Of a stretch of DNA of 64,000 nt, positions 44,661 through 56,383 are shown piece by piece (position 1 is the first letter of the stretch; each line of letters starts with the position of its first letter). The notes beneath the pieces were generated by a model that saw nothing but the letters and a program-made list of their open reading frames with translations, was not told where the DNA came from and did no database searches. The translations under genes were made by a program, and so were the position numbers. The stretch comes from Bactrocera neohumeralis (Eukaryota > Arthropoda > Insecta > Diptera > Tephritidae), in NCBI RefSeq assembly GCF_024586455.1, contig NC_065922.1, forward strand, positions 29,818,089 through 29,882,088. Direction: 5' to 3'.

Positions 44661-45727
44661 TATACTCTCGCAACAATGTTGCTAAGGAGAGTATTATAGT
44701 TTTGTTCACATAGCGGTTGTTTGTAAGTCCTAAAACTAAAAGAGTCAGATATAGGGTTATATATACCAAAGTGATCAGGGTGACGAGTAGAGTCGAAATC
44801 CGGATGTCTGTCTGTCCGTCCGTCCGTCCCGTCCGTCCGTGCAAGCTGTAACTTGAGTAAAAATTGAGATATCATGATGAAACTTGGTACACGTATTCCT
44901 TGGCTCCATAAGAAGGTTAAGTTCGAAGATGGGCAAAATCGCCCAACTGCCACGCCCACAAAATGGCGGAAACCGAAAACCTATAAAGTGTCATAACTAA
45001 GCCATAAATAAAGATATTGAAGTGAAATTTTGCACAGAGGATCGCATTAGGGAGGGGCATATTTGGAAGCAATTTTTTTGGAAAAGTGGGCGTGGCCCCG
45101 CCCCCTACTAAGTTTTTTGTACGTATCTCGGAAACTACTATAGCTATGTCAACCAAACTCTACAGAGTCGTTTTCTTCAGGCATTTCCATATACAGTTCA
45201 AAAATGGAAGAAATCGGATCTTAACCACGCCCACCTCCCATACAAAGGTTATGTTGAAAATCACTAAAGGTGCGTTAACGGACTAACAAAAAACGTCAGA
45301 AACACTAAATTTTACGGAAGAAATTGCAGAAGGAAGCTGCACCCAGGCTTTTTTGAAAAATTGAAAATGGGCGTGGCCTCGCCCACTTATGGACCAAAAA
45401 CCATATCTCAGGAACTACTCGACCGATTTCAATCAAATTCAGTATATAATATTTTCTTAACACCCTGATGACATGTACGAAATATAGGTGAAATCGGTTC
45501 ACAACCACGCCTTCTTCCAATATAACGCTATTTTGAATTCCATCTGATGCCTTCTCTGTATAATATATGTATACATTAGGAACCAATGATGATAGCGGAA
45601 TAAAACTTTACAAAAATACGGTATTTGAAAAATAAGTAAATGACGTATAATGAAATCTCGATTATCACTTTATCATGCGAGAGTATAAAATGTTCGGTGA
45701 CACCCGAACTTAGCCCTTCCTTACTTG
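44661..45727. repeat. Second mini-me-like family, near-complete copy
   Basis: 5' hairpin with arms TACTCTC/GAGAGTA and GCAAC/GTTGC at 44663-44693, a core ending GGATGTCTGTCTGTCCGTCC at 44802 with a (GTCY)n tract, then repeated GCCACGCCCAC / CCACGCCCACC blocks (44948, 45223, 45368, 45508). The terminal GAGAGTATAAAATG precedes the 3' hairpin GTTCGGTGACACCCGAAC at 45692-45709 and CCCTTCCTTACTTG. About 1.07 kb, no coding capacity. Six short frames on both strands are shadows. A remnant of the same family lies at 49.8 kb. Confidence 0.82.
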
Positions 45728-46749
45728 TTCTTAATGTTTTGTACATGGGGTGTGTCAATAACATGTTCCTAAGTACCGAAATGATCTGCATATTTTGTAA
45801 AAAATAGTAAAGATCGCAAAACAGATGATTGACAGCGTAGCTTAGCACCCATATTTCATTAAAAGCATATAGGGCTGACGAGATGTGGATTTGTGAGCCA
45901 ATTTCTGCTTAAAAACTCATTCTATCTAAAAAGATCAGAATAATTTACAGACTTCATAGAGTGTGGCGTATTATTTGCCTTGCAACTATTGCATAGATTT
46001 GTTTGTCAATTGAATTTCTAATGATTTTAAGCTTTTGAGTAGTTTTGCCTTTAAAAAGGATAGCTTTCAATAACAATAACGCAATAATACGATATCTTCC
46101 CAGGTGAGGAAATATGGCTGAATTTCGCCCTAAGGTTCTTTTCTTTTATAAACAGTGCATATATACCCAGCGGAGAGGTGATCTGAGTCAAGTGAAAATA
46201 CTAATTGTTTGCATACAATAATATTAATTATTTGCCATTTAAATTAAATTATTTGTTATTAATTAAGTGTTCAAATGCGCAATTTCTTTGCTTTCATATA
46301 CAAATACGCTTTGCAAATGCATTCTACGCGGTCAAAGTAGGCTTAAGCCATGTACACAATACCTTAATCACACCATTTCCAAGAAAGCCAAGAAAGCATA
46401 TGTGTGCGCAAATGTTTTGTTAGAATTAAATACAAATGCGCTTAAAATCAGTGAAACAATACAAAAGCTCTAAAGGCGGTTTTAACGGCGCATTGACTGC
46501 TAATGCTCTCAACATTGTTGCAAAACTAATAAGCTGAAATGTAAATACACAATAATACAGACGCACAACCACACACACACAAATACGCGCTAATATTTCC
46601 ATTGTTTTCCAATCACAATGCGCAGCTTTGTAGGTATATGTGTGTCCATGCGTGTGTGTGTGTGTGTAAAAGCCATTTGGTGTAGCGCCAAATGCGCAGC
46701 AACTTTAGCCCAAGAGCAGTAAGCCGAACTTTCTAAACGCTCCGAACTA
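45728..46749. other. Spacer then unique island
   Basis: 46,270-46,745 is a unique-looking island with CA and GT runs (46,567; 46,653). It is interrupted by a mariner derivative at 46,750 and continues at 47,637. Confidence 0.4.
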
Positions 46750-47636
46750 CAAGGTACGTTCCAAAGTGAACCGGACTTAAAAAAACAGAACAAAAGGTTT
46801 TTTCGTCAAAATTAATTTATTTTATTCAACATAGTCTCCTTCTGCTTCAACACAGCTTTTTGCATGGTCTAAAAGCATGTCGAAGTAGTGTTTTAACTCG
46901 TTGGCCGGTATGGCCGCCAGTATGCCGGTGCAAGCCTTTTGAATGGCCTCTAAGTCTGCATAACGCTATCCTTTCATGGGCAAATGCATTTTTCTGAAAA
47001 GGAAGAAGTCGCACGGTGCCATATCAGGTGAATACGGGGAGTGATTAACGGTTAAAATGCGATTTTTGGTCAAATAATCCTTCACAATGATGTCCTTCAA
47101 ATGTTGGATTCTGAGCAATTTTTGGTCGTCAGTCAATTTGTGCGGAACAAACTATGCACACATCTTTCGTAAGCCCAAATGTTCGATCAAGAGGCGATAA
47201 ATCGATATTTTGGAGATGTTCAATTCCATTTCCATGAATTTCAATGATCAAATCATCGGCTGATTTTTGATGAATTCACGTATAGTTTCGATGGAATTTC
47301 CGGTGAACACGGATTTTGATGGGCCCACATGTTGATCGTCATTTATGTCCTCACGACCACGTTGAAACCACTCGTGAACTCTGCTACGGAATAGGCAATC
47401 ATCGCCGTAAACTTGTTTCATCAATTGAAACGTTTCGGTAAACGTTTTACCAATTTTAAAACAAAATTTAATGTTCTAAGCTCTTTGTTCACCGATAACT
47501 CAAACTTTCGCACTTAAAACGATAACACAATAACATAAAAATTCTCACTACAATCTGATTCTAACGCACCAGTCGACATATAGAAAGCGCACCAAGGGGT
47601 CTCTAAAAAGTCCTGTTTACTTTGGAACGCATATTG
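46750..47636 (-). mobile_element. Second internally deleted mariner family, copy A
   Basis: 887 bp with TA at 46748-46749 and 47637-47638. Ends CAAGGTACGTTCCAAAGT and, on the complement, CAATATGCGTTCCAAAGT. The minus strand gives GKTFTETFQLMKQVYGDDC, SRVHEWFQR, GREDINDDQH, FIKNQPMI, NISKISIYRLLIEHLGL, FVPHKLTDDQKLLRIQHLKD, then an abrupt junction to DYLTKNRILTVNHSPYSPDM, APCDFFLFRKMHLPMKG and KACTGILAAIPANELKHYFD ending EAEGDYVE. About 170 residues with the first two catalytic Asp boxes (GDETW, HDNAP) are missing; the third remains. Frameshifts are present. It is inserted in otherwise unique DNA. Confidence 0.92.
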
Positions 47637-48429
47637 TACATAAGTGCATTAACAGTTACGTAAGCGCACTTTAATAACTGTAAATGTCTGTATGCTTATT
47701 GTGGGCGTTTGTATTCCACACTCTTTCAGTGAACTAATAACAACCCAAAATGGCGTTCAGAAGAAGAAATTTAATTGACATTCATTGCGGCATATGTTGT
47801 TGTTGTATTTCTGTGGTATTGTTTTTGCCATCGATTGTTCGCTGCTGTGCAATGAACGAGTAAAGTATAATTGCCAAAAGTTTGCCCTTTAATTGAGAGT
47901 CAAGTGCCAAGTAGTCTGGCTTTATTGGCATGACTGATGTATCAATTCGGTGTCAAAGTTTCGCTTATGTCTCCTCAAGCAATAACTGACTGACAATAAT
48001 CACAGAATATGTACAATGCAACACATTGTGTGATTGCTCTCTAAGCACTGGTGGATTTCGTGGCATTGCTTGGTTTTCATTTAGTATATTTCTAATGTAA
48101 TTGAAATTTGTGGGCATGCAGAGCTTTTGCTTGTATATTCAATGTTAGCATATCATATTATTTATTTATTTATCTCAAAGTTTGAGTTTGGAAATAACTT
48201 CTGCTGCAATGAAAAATAATAATCTTTTTTATATTCAAAGCGAGAGACAAAGTTGTCTGGGAGAAAGATTTAAAAGTCAGTTTTTTGCAATTGAATTTCG
48301 TTTAACTCTTAAGTATGTGAATTAAAAAAGTGACGAAAAGAAATATTCTATATTGTCAAAAGTGTGCTCAATAATGTACAAAAGCTCCGAAGAAAATTAC
48401 TCAATCCACATTTCATCGTCAGTTTAAAG
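47637..48429. other. Unique island and spacer
   Basis: 47,640-48,130 continues the unique island. 48,130-48,429 is AT-rich. No gene recognised. Confidence 0.4.
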
Positions 48430-49005
48430 CCGCCTTCGGCAGTACGAAGAGACACTGCCTCTGTGCCGCTAAATTTGAGCTTGGCACCACCGCAAAGCTA
48501 ATACGGCTGTAAGCTGACGTTGAGCAACACCGTTAGCTCCGTCAGCATTGGGAAGGACCGGTCCGCGCCGTTCGATGCCAAGCGAGATTTCAGGCTCTTT
48601 GCCTGACTTACTATCGTGTGACTTGTGTCAATATATTGCTGGAGAACACAATACCTAAGTAGAAAAGGTACAATCTTCTATAAAAATGTGCTTTGTGCAT
48701 TGGCCAGGGTGAGTACCGCAGTCGATGGAACGTTGAGCTGTACGAGATATACGGCGACATTGGCATAGTTTAGCGAATCAAGAGACAACGGCTGCGCTAG
48801 CAATGTCATGCTCTCCGGATGGAAGAGAAGGTTTTAAGGGTTCAGTACCCGCCGGTAGATTCCCCACTCTGTTAGAGAGTTCAGGTGGAGAAGGACCTGG
48901 CTACACTTGGTATCTCGAATTGGCGGCAAAGAGCAAATAAAGAAACGCTGTAGTTAACTCGATTTTAACCGCGTAAACGGTGTCTACGCCGGTAAAGAAG
49001 AAGAT
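48430..49005 (+). pseudogene. LINE reverse transcriptase relic
   Basis: AKLIRL near 48498 and, one frame over, CKLTLSNTVSSVSIGKDRSA and PFDAKRDFRLF match the RT palm (LIRLCKLTLSN..SSVKVGKDLSAPFDTKRGFRQG). After a deletion of the YADD region it reads EYRSRWNVELYEIYGDIG near 48711, RIKRQRLR, LRMEEKVLRVQYPP, EKDLATLGISNWRQRAN near 48890, and ends with AAACGGTGTCTACGCCGGTA, the 3' terminus shared with the fragment at 35.06 kb. One of only two LINE relics on the plus strand. Confidence 0.85.
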
Positions 49006-49819
49006 CATGCTAGAGGACTCTACAAGTATATGATTTATATCCAAATAATTCAATTTTAGAAATTATCAGATTTTGTTTTTTCGAGAAGTCAAATCAAGTA
49101 TAATGACTGTATTGGGATAAAACTTTGCTCGAACTTAGTTCGCTAAAAGTAGGCCAAATTATGACTCACAAAGAACCAAATCAGTTCAAATCTATTCAAG
49201 TCTTCAAGGATCAAAGTTCCAATGGCGAACTTTTTGTCGAAAGTATCGGTCATACTGCGAAATATATTATGAAAACTCGGATGGAATAGTGAATTGGATT
49301 AATAATTATTTTAAATACAGGCAATGAGGGAGTCATGTTAATAAAATTGGGGTGCGTATTTTTCTAATACCAGTGTATCTTTGTGTCTAAATTTGCCATA
49401 AACCCTACCTTACTTACCTTAAATTATTTGTTTAAAATTGAAGTATTTTTCTTTTGTTTTTAAAAGTTCTTCAGCTTCATTGGATAATCTATCTGAAAGA
49501 TTATAACAGCATTTCAAAACGACGTATAAAAAATCCATGAGGACTATTCTGCCAGTCTAGGAAAACTAGTTTTGAGAAAATACATCTACCAGAAAGCCAA
49601 AGAAGAAAGCTGATTATAATTTCGCAACTTTTTGTACATAGTATAAAAGATTTATTCCCCAAAGAATTTCTTATAGCACGTTTAACTTAACGTGATAGAA
49701 ATAGAGCTCATTGAGTTGAATTTGGATGTACTATGTCTATCGGCGTGGTCTTCTTTATAGGTTGAACCTACATATATTACAAATTACTCAAATAAAATCA
49801 ACCAAACTTGAAACCAAGA
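49006..49819. other. AT-rich spacer
   Basis: No gene or element recognised. Confidence 0.4.
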
Positions 49820-50060
49820 ATATCTCTTTCTATCATCTTATCAGATAGTGACATTGGATAATAATCACGTCCACACTTCATATAACGGTTATGTTGAAAA
49901 ATACAAAAAATGCATGAAGCGTATACTCCTCCCATATCTCAGCAACTACTTCACTAATTTCAATCCAATTTTGTGTATCCAAACAATGTCTTGATATATT
50001 TTTGAAATAAGTGAAACTGAACTGAAATCACTCCTCATAGCAATATAAAAAAATACTAAG
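49820..50060. repeat. Remnant of the second mini-me-like family
   Basis: CACGTCCACACTTCATATAA, GGTTATGTTGAAAAATAC, ATATCTCAGCAACTACTTCA and TTTCAATCCAATTTTGTGTA follow the order of 45,220-45,520 in the longer copy, with substitutions and deletions. Both ends are missing. Confidence 0.7.
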
Positions 50061-50920
50061 TTAGATCAACTTTTATTACTTTTTAATATATAGATATAGA
50101 AACAGTTAAACAGTGCTCAAATAGTCATTTTAAAGTGTGGCATTTGCTGTCTAAAAATGGTCGAATCGCATCTTAATTTTTCAGTCTTTCAGATAATTAC
50201 GAGTATTTAAGGATCTCTGATGCCAGAACTGCATTTTTTTACAGAAAATGTCACTGGTGAACATCATGCTACTAACTACTGAAATTATTTTTTTAATAAT
50301 TGTGTTCTCAAAAATTACTAAAATTTTTCCCTATCCCCCACATACCACACACAGAGATTTTCGAACTTTCAGTGGTCTTTATACTGTATATATCGGTCAA
50401 TCTCATTTAAATTCAGAAATAATCAATTTTCAATAGCATTACTCGAATATTCGGCCGGTTAAACGTCTGGTTACGGGTCGTAAGCATAGATCTTAGACTC
50501 ATCGCCACTAAAAACATGTTTCATGACATCCTGATTGTCGGAAAGCATTGGTTCACAGACATCGACGTGAAATTTATTTTAAGAGTCTTACTACTTTTTT
50601 TTCAAATAATATATACCTTCTCTATTCATCAATATGTGAATTTTCTTAATGAAAACCAGAAAGCATCCTTTTCTAGCAATAATGTTGTTAAAATTGGCTC
50701 CATACTAAACCTCATCTAAGGCATTAGACCGTATAAATGGATTGGTCGATGCAAAGTATCTTAGTAATATTAAATGAATGTATGATATTGGATATATTAT
50801 AATTTGGTGGTGAAAATTAATAAATCATTAAAAATTAATCGGTTTGGGAACTATTCCAGCCTGCCTTTTAACACAAATAACGATTATGCGTATAATTCAT
50901 CGATGCAAATTTTCGTTGTC
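50061..50920. other. AT-rich spacer
   Basis: Small frames at 50248-50436 and 50516-50719 lack domains. Nothing recognised. Confidence 0.4.
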
Positions 50921-51658
50921 TTAAGGGGGAAGACTACTTGAGAGGCTTGAAAAAATCGATTTTTTTGAGAATTTTTTTAAGGGCTGAGGAGGGAAAGAAG
51001 TAATTGATTAAAGCGAAATTTCTAGGATTTAAGGCTATATATTCTGACATCGTCCGCAAAATTTTGGATACGAAATCTTTGAAGCAATTGCCAGATGCAT
51101 CTGGCATGTGCATTTGCTGGACTGCGGGCAGGATGCTGGCCGCAATTTCCTCCTGCAACAAAAAATTCAAAGAGATTCATATTTTCTAATAATCTATCTT
51201 CTAGGTAAACTAATAAAATTCCAAAAATAGTTTAAAATTCTAAAATTTCTTAAAAATTGAAAAAAGTGGTTTTCGACCTAAAATTTTTTAGTTCATGTTG
51301 TTTAAAAATATGTTCAAACTTGACTTTTCTTAGTTTTTTTTAGTTTAAATAGAAGATAATTTAATGCCAAATATAATAAACTTTCCCCCTATTCCATACG
51401 ACGTTTAGTTTTTTTCTATCATGCCCGCCAATTAAGAAAAATCGTTAAAATGGAAAACCAGGAAATTGAACGTCAAAGTTTTCGCTTTCTGCCCAAGCGC
51501 TAATATACCTGCTAGACGCTCGGCCACTACTTCTCCTCTAACTTCGACAATATTTTGAATTCCCATCTATCACTTTGGGGACATACTCTTAGATATTTTT
51601 TAAAGAGAAACAACAAAAATCGATTTTTGGAAGCTTCTAAAGCAGACTCCTCACTTGA
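50921..51658. mobile_element. MITE-like element with imperfect 43-bp terminal repeats
   Basis: The left end TTAAGGGGGAAGACTACTTG...AAATCG and the complement of the right end TCAAGTGAGGAGTCTGCTTT...AAATCG match at about 33 of 43 positions. The left end carries TTAA, as in the element at 27.0 kb, but the two interiors differ. No coding capacity; older than the 27.0-kb element. Confidence 0.5.
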
Positions 51659-53399
51659 AAATTTGCGACCAAGCAAATCAGCTCGATTTCCAAATAACAA
51701 GTCTTGAAATTTGCAAATCACGAAAGTGTAAAAGGTTCAGTCATACTCACATAACACTTGAAGAAAAATCGAATAAACAAATTTATAAAATTTTGAGCAA
51801 CGTACCAAATTTTACGGAATACAGGAAATCTTCCCACCAAGTGTGCGTGTGTCGAGTTTTGTTCGGTCTTACCTTTTCTTTGTCTACATTCCTTTAACAG
51901 AACCTGTAAGTATGTCTATTAGGATCGTACTCAATTATGTACTTTTTTAAATGATTATTAATACTCTTTACTGAGTTAACTTAATGGCCCGTACATATAC
52001 ATATATATTAAATACCTACAATATTTCTTTTCATTTTATAGACAACCAAACGGAAGTATAATAAGAATGTTTAAATTTTACGCTTTGCCCTTTTCTCAGC
52101 AAATCAGAATCACTTTTTCAATGATACTTATGAATTTACCATATATTGTAGAAATCAAATTGGTCAATACGATAGTTGCTAAACTTTAAAATACTTCAAA
52201 AAAGAGCAAAAATCCCAGCAAACAAGTTATTTCGCTGCTGAATAGATACTTTAAAAATTGGTTGCGTATTTCTAATTTAAATTATATTGTACTTGGCTTT
52301 CACTTTCATCTACCCAATTACGAGTATACAAAATCGCTTTCATTGCAAAAAATGTATTCGTAAGTGTCTATTCAAACTTGCAATTCCTTTATAATAACGA
52401 ATGTTTTCCCGCTGGCGCATTGTGCCAACTAATTAGTTTCCTTTTGTGTAACAAAGTCACGGTCATGAAAAGCGGACATAGACAGAGATAGAAAAAGAGT
52501 CCAATATTAATATAAAAAGCGGGAAAAATTAAAATGAATGTAAAAATATGGCAACGTTATCAATTTGAATGCACACACACACACACAAAACTAACCACTT
52601 CACTTCCATTTCAGCAAGCCTGGCAATTGCTGTGATTTTTTCAACGCAATTTTGCTGTTCATTTTGTTGCACGCAACCTTTGCTGGCTCGACTACTTCTA
52701 TTGCTTCATTAAACTTTTGGCCGCCATTCATGGCCGTAGATATCACTATAAATTTACTATTTCACCAATTTCACAAATTTCAATTATATGCATATTTTAT
52801 TTGCTCATGCCGCATGTAAGTGCATGCCACGGGCATTATATAGTTTCAATTTAAATAAATATGCAAGCTGTGACTAGAGGTTACGTATACGCCCTGTTGC
52901 GTTGGCAATTGCGTATATTGCCAAAAATGGCTTTTTGCTAAATACTGAATTTTATTATACAATTTCACTGCTGGCAGTTTGACCAAGGTCATTGTTGGCA
53001 GTGTCCAAGCCTTTTTCGCCGGGGTCAGAAGTGTTGCCAAAATCCCTAGGACATTTGACATTTCATTTGAAAATCCACAATATACGGCTAACGTTTAGTA
53101 AATAAAAGCATACAAAATGTGCAAATATCGCATGCGCCACTCACATACATATGTATAGCTATATTTGTCTATGTACGAATTAATATGTTGCTGGTATAAT
53201 ATTTTACGTCCTGTGTAAAATAAATTGTTTCGCAGACGCTTCGATTGAGTACAGCGAGCAAACTGGCGCCACTGTATGGGGGTTTTTCTATATACAAGTG
53301 TTTTTAAATATTATTAAAATAATAGTTATTCAAGATCCGGCGACTAAACTTCAACATTTAAGTTTCTGGGCATAAGGTTTGATTGATTTGGCATCGACT
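51659..53399. other. Spacer and unique island
   Basis: 52,400-53,280 is a unique-looking island with a (CA)n run at 52,572. A plus-strand open stretch 52,616-52,819 follows an acceptor-like CCATTTCAG at 52,606 and is hydrophobic at first, but has no start codon or usable donor. The minus frame 52846-53061 has no domain. 51,660-52,400 is AT-rich. Confidence 0.35.
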
Positions 53400-54000
53400 T
53401 CGGTAAGACTTCAAACTCTTAATACTAATCGATGAATTAGGCTATTCTGAGGTCAAGAGATGAGTAGATATCTTGCCATCGATCTTGGGCTAAAAGGCTT
53501 TTGCGACACCTACCGGTGGTAGTTCAGCGCTGGCCAAGCTCCCTTGAAGCTCAGCTATCTAGTAGTAGTACACAAGAGGATACGAGAGCAACGACCCACT
53601 CTCATTCTACTTACTAATAGTGGTTCTAGAGTTTACAATCTCTTGCGTTTCCGCTGTAGCTAGTTTTATCACAAAGGCACTGACGATTCCTAAAGATAGA
53701 CTACTGATAGCAAGGTAATGCACTCCTTGACGCAATGTTAATGATTCCAAAGATAGTATCGCCGCATTGCTATTTGAGTGAATGGTCACTTCTCTGAAGG
53801 GGGCTGCACAACGAAGCTGTAAATCTACTGATACCTTAATGGAAACAATCTCCGGTTGGAAAATACTGCAATGGTCAGGAAGTCTGAAGCTGGAGTTGAT
53901 AGAGAGCTCCTGACAGTAAACCCGGAAAGAAGATCACTGCCCTTCTCCTCCAACGGCTTCTTCCCACCCACAACTCCCTCGACGGTATATGAAATCGAAA
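53400..54000 (-). pseudogene. LINE RNase H domain relic
   Basis: From 53,930 downwards: ELSINSS, FRLPDHCSIFQPEIVSIKVS, DLQLRCAAPFREVTIHSNSN (an acidic active-site block in which IYSDSQA has become IHSNSNA), AAILSLESLTLR and LAISSLSLGIVSAFVIK, which matches the helix before WVPGH. The terminal motif is not visible. The 53789-53607 frame is the intact part. The opening agrees with the starts at 59.3 and 60.4 kb, so the three are copies of one LINE family. Confidence 0.8.
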
Positions 54001-54559
54001 TGTGTTATGATTTCCGAGTCTTCAGACACGTGATTTTTTAGGAACCCAGATTCTCTGTGTCTGATAGCAACTTTGGCAGTCATACACCTTCCGTACCAGT
54101 ATACCTTATATGATTATAAAACATAGTTTAAGGAATGAAACATGAAAAAAAACATGTCTGGAAAATTCTACAGATACCTTAAGACCCCTTAAGAAAAATC
54201 GCATTTTTCTTTGTGTCTGCACCAGTTAATACATGGGTAGTTTTCATAAGTTATCCATATCGGAATGACCAGAAATCTTCAAAAATGTTGCGAACGAATG
54301 TGGGTCGATCATAAAGATATCAAATGAGCTTGTATGACTTCATATGCACAGAGATCCGACGACTTATTACATAGTGGATCCGTACTATATATTGGGTTCG
54401 TGTCAAGATAAAATGGGGACTTAAACAGTTACAAGACAAATAGCTCGATCAATCATAATTTGTTTCAACTCCTAACTCCCTAAGCGCGTTATATTGTTCA
54501 TATGATAGCGGACGATGTGGTCGAAGTATGTCCTCTTGATGATTAAGTTTCAGTTCTGC
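54001..54559. other. Spacer
   Basis: No recognised feature. Confidence 0.35.
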
Positions 54560-54815
54560 TTCAAGCAGGTGTCAGCAAAATGGTCTCACTGTTCTTGAGA
54601 CCTAAAATTTTGTGCACGTCCTTTTCTCCTTTAAAAGCTGCTTGTTTATAGGAACCTCCGAAATCGGAGGAAACAGAGTCATCTCCGAAAATATTATTTA
54701 GAACGGTTACTATAGGATATAGCTGACTACCAATATTAAGTTCTTGTAACAAATATTTTGTGTTTGTGAGTGTGTCACTAAAGCTTCGGTGCAATCGTAG
54801 TTAACGTTTTTTCAT
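54560..54815. repeat. mini-me-like repeat, 3' remnant
   Basis: One internal unit (GTTACTATAGGATATAGCTG at 54708) and a degenerate 3' hairpin GCTTCGGTGCAATCGTAG near 54782 followed by TTAACGTTTTTTCATGTTT. The 5' end and (GTCY)n tract are lost. Confidence 0.65.
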
Positions 54816-55557
54816 GTTTAAAATCTCTTTAGATTCTATCAAAATTATTTTTCGAAAAAGGTTTCAGTTATCGCATAAGTATTAAAATTGAATATTCTCC
54901 AACGATTGCATGTGTAATTTTCATTGATATTGAAGCAGTTCATATGTAAATTACAATCACATTACGAATTTCCGAACATTGGCTTTTCAAACGCACAACG
55001 TGAAAACAATTTCATTTATATGTAAAATGAGTTTTCCCACAAAAACCAATCATTTGCGAACGTGTATGGAGTAAATGGAAGCATTGTGTGCCGTAAATTG
55101 TACGGGTAATGATTTAAAATTGCCACAAGCCGCTTATTGGCTACTTATTTATGTAGTTACATGTATTTACATACTCAGCTACTACATTTTACTAACGAAT
55201 ATGGTGTAATCACCAATTAACAATGAAATACTGAACACAGTCACACGGACGACTTTGAAAATTTTCATTTTACGGCAAAGTTGTGACAATTAGGGGACTC
55301 ACAATTACTTTAGCCATCGTTTACTTCATTACTTACTTGTAGCACTGTATATTCTTCCGGTTCTGAGCTCGTGCTTTTTACAGATCTCTCTCATACTAAT
55401 CATGAAATAATTCATTCACTCATGGGTATAACAAATTGAAATGGAAGAGGATGAGATCCTCTCTTTAGGTCACCATATTGCATGGTCGACTTGATTTTCA
55501 GCTTTTCTTAAAAGCTCAAACTAAACTAATTTATTGGACGAAAATTTTAACATCTAC
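54816..55557. other. Spacer with a small unique island
   Basis: 54,960-55,310 looks single-copy. No gene recognised. Confidence 0.35.
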
Positions 55558-55559
55558 TA

Positions 55560-56381
55560 CAAGGTGCGTTCCAAAGTCAACACTTTTTGAATCTAGCTCT
55601 CCCTGGTGGCGCCATCTATGTGTCGACTGATGCGTTAGAATCTGCTATCTTTATCGACTGTCCGAGTGTCCAGTGAGAATTTCATGACATTGCATGAATT
55701 GGAAGTGAAGTTATTGCGTTTTAAGTGTCAGTATGTTTGTGTTATCGGTGCGAAAATGAGCTTCGAACAAAGAGCCAACATTGAATTTTCTTTTAAATTT
55801 GGTAAGACGTTTGCCAAAACGTTTCAATTGATGAAACAAGTTTACGGCGGTGATTGCATATCCCGTAGCAGAGTTCACGAGTGGTTTCAATGTTTTCAAA
55901 GTGGACGTGAGGACATAAATGACGATCAACATGCGGGCCAATCAAAATCCGTGATCACCGGAAATTCCATCGAAACTGTGCGTGAATTCATCAAAAATCA
56001 GCCGAAGTCATCATTGAAATTCCTGGAAATAGAATTGAACATCTCCAAAACATGGATTTATCGCATTTTGACCAAACATTTGGGCTTATGAAAGGTGTGT
56101 GCACAGTTTGTTCCGCACAAATTGACTGACGACCAAAAATTGCTCAGAATCCAACATTTGAAGGACATCATTGTGGCCGATTATTTGGCCAAAAATCGCA
56201 TTTTAACCGTTAACCACTCCCCGTATTCCCAATATTCAAAATTCTTGCACCGGCATACTGGTAGCCATACCGGCCAACGAGCTAAAACACTCGTTCGACA
56301 TGCTTTGGGCCGTCCAAAAAACTCTATTGAAGCAGAAGGTGTTTTTTTTTTAAAGTCCGGTTTATTTTGGAATGCTCCTTG
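55560..56381 (+). mobile_element. Second internally deleted mariner family, copy B
   Basis: 822 bp with TA at 55558-55559 and 56382-56383. Ends CAAGGTGCGTTCCAAAGT and complement CAAGGAGCATTCCAAAAT. It has the same internal junction as copy A (RIQHLKDIIV then DYLAKNRILTVNHSPYS), showing that one deletion derivative gave rise to both. A second deletion follows at SPYS, removing the third catalytic Asp. The 3' part reads KNSIEAEGV. It encodes the open frame listed next. Confidence 0.92.
55756..56091 (+). CDS. Intact N-terminal mariner DNA-binding domain ORF in copy B
   Basis: A 111-codon frame starting MSFEQRANIEFSFKFGKTF and ending NISKTWIYRILTKHLGL then TGA. It covers the two helix-turn-helix motifs (QLMKQVYGGDCISRSRVHEW; SSLKFLEIELNISKTWIYRI) and the GREDINDDQHAGQSKS linker without a stop or frameshift. 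This is the terminal-repeat-binding domain alone; the catalytic domain is gone. The TGA replaces CGA of copy A, so the truncation is by point mutation after GL. The frame is open from 55,666, but MSFEQ is the family's normal start. A protein of this kind could bind element ends without cutting, as truncated P-element proteins do; whether it is expressed is unknown. Confidence 0.6.
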   Translation: MSFEQRANIEFSFKFGKTFAKTFQLMKQVYGGDCISRSRVHEWFQCFQSGREDINDDQHAGQSKSVITGNSIETVREFIKNQPKSSLKFLEIELNISKTWIYRILTKHLGL

Positions 56382-56383
56382 TA

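Noticed and set aside
52606..52819. Acceptor-like TTCCATTTCAG followed by a 68-codon open stretch with a hydrophobic beginning.
   Set aside because: No donor ends it, it runs to a stop, and the translation has the bias expected of T-rich non-coding DNA.
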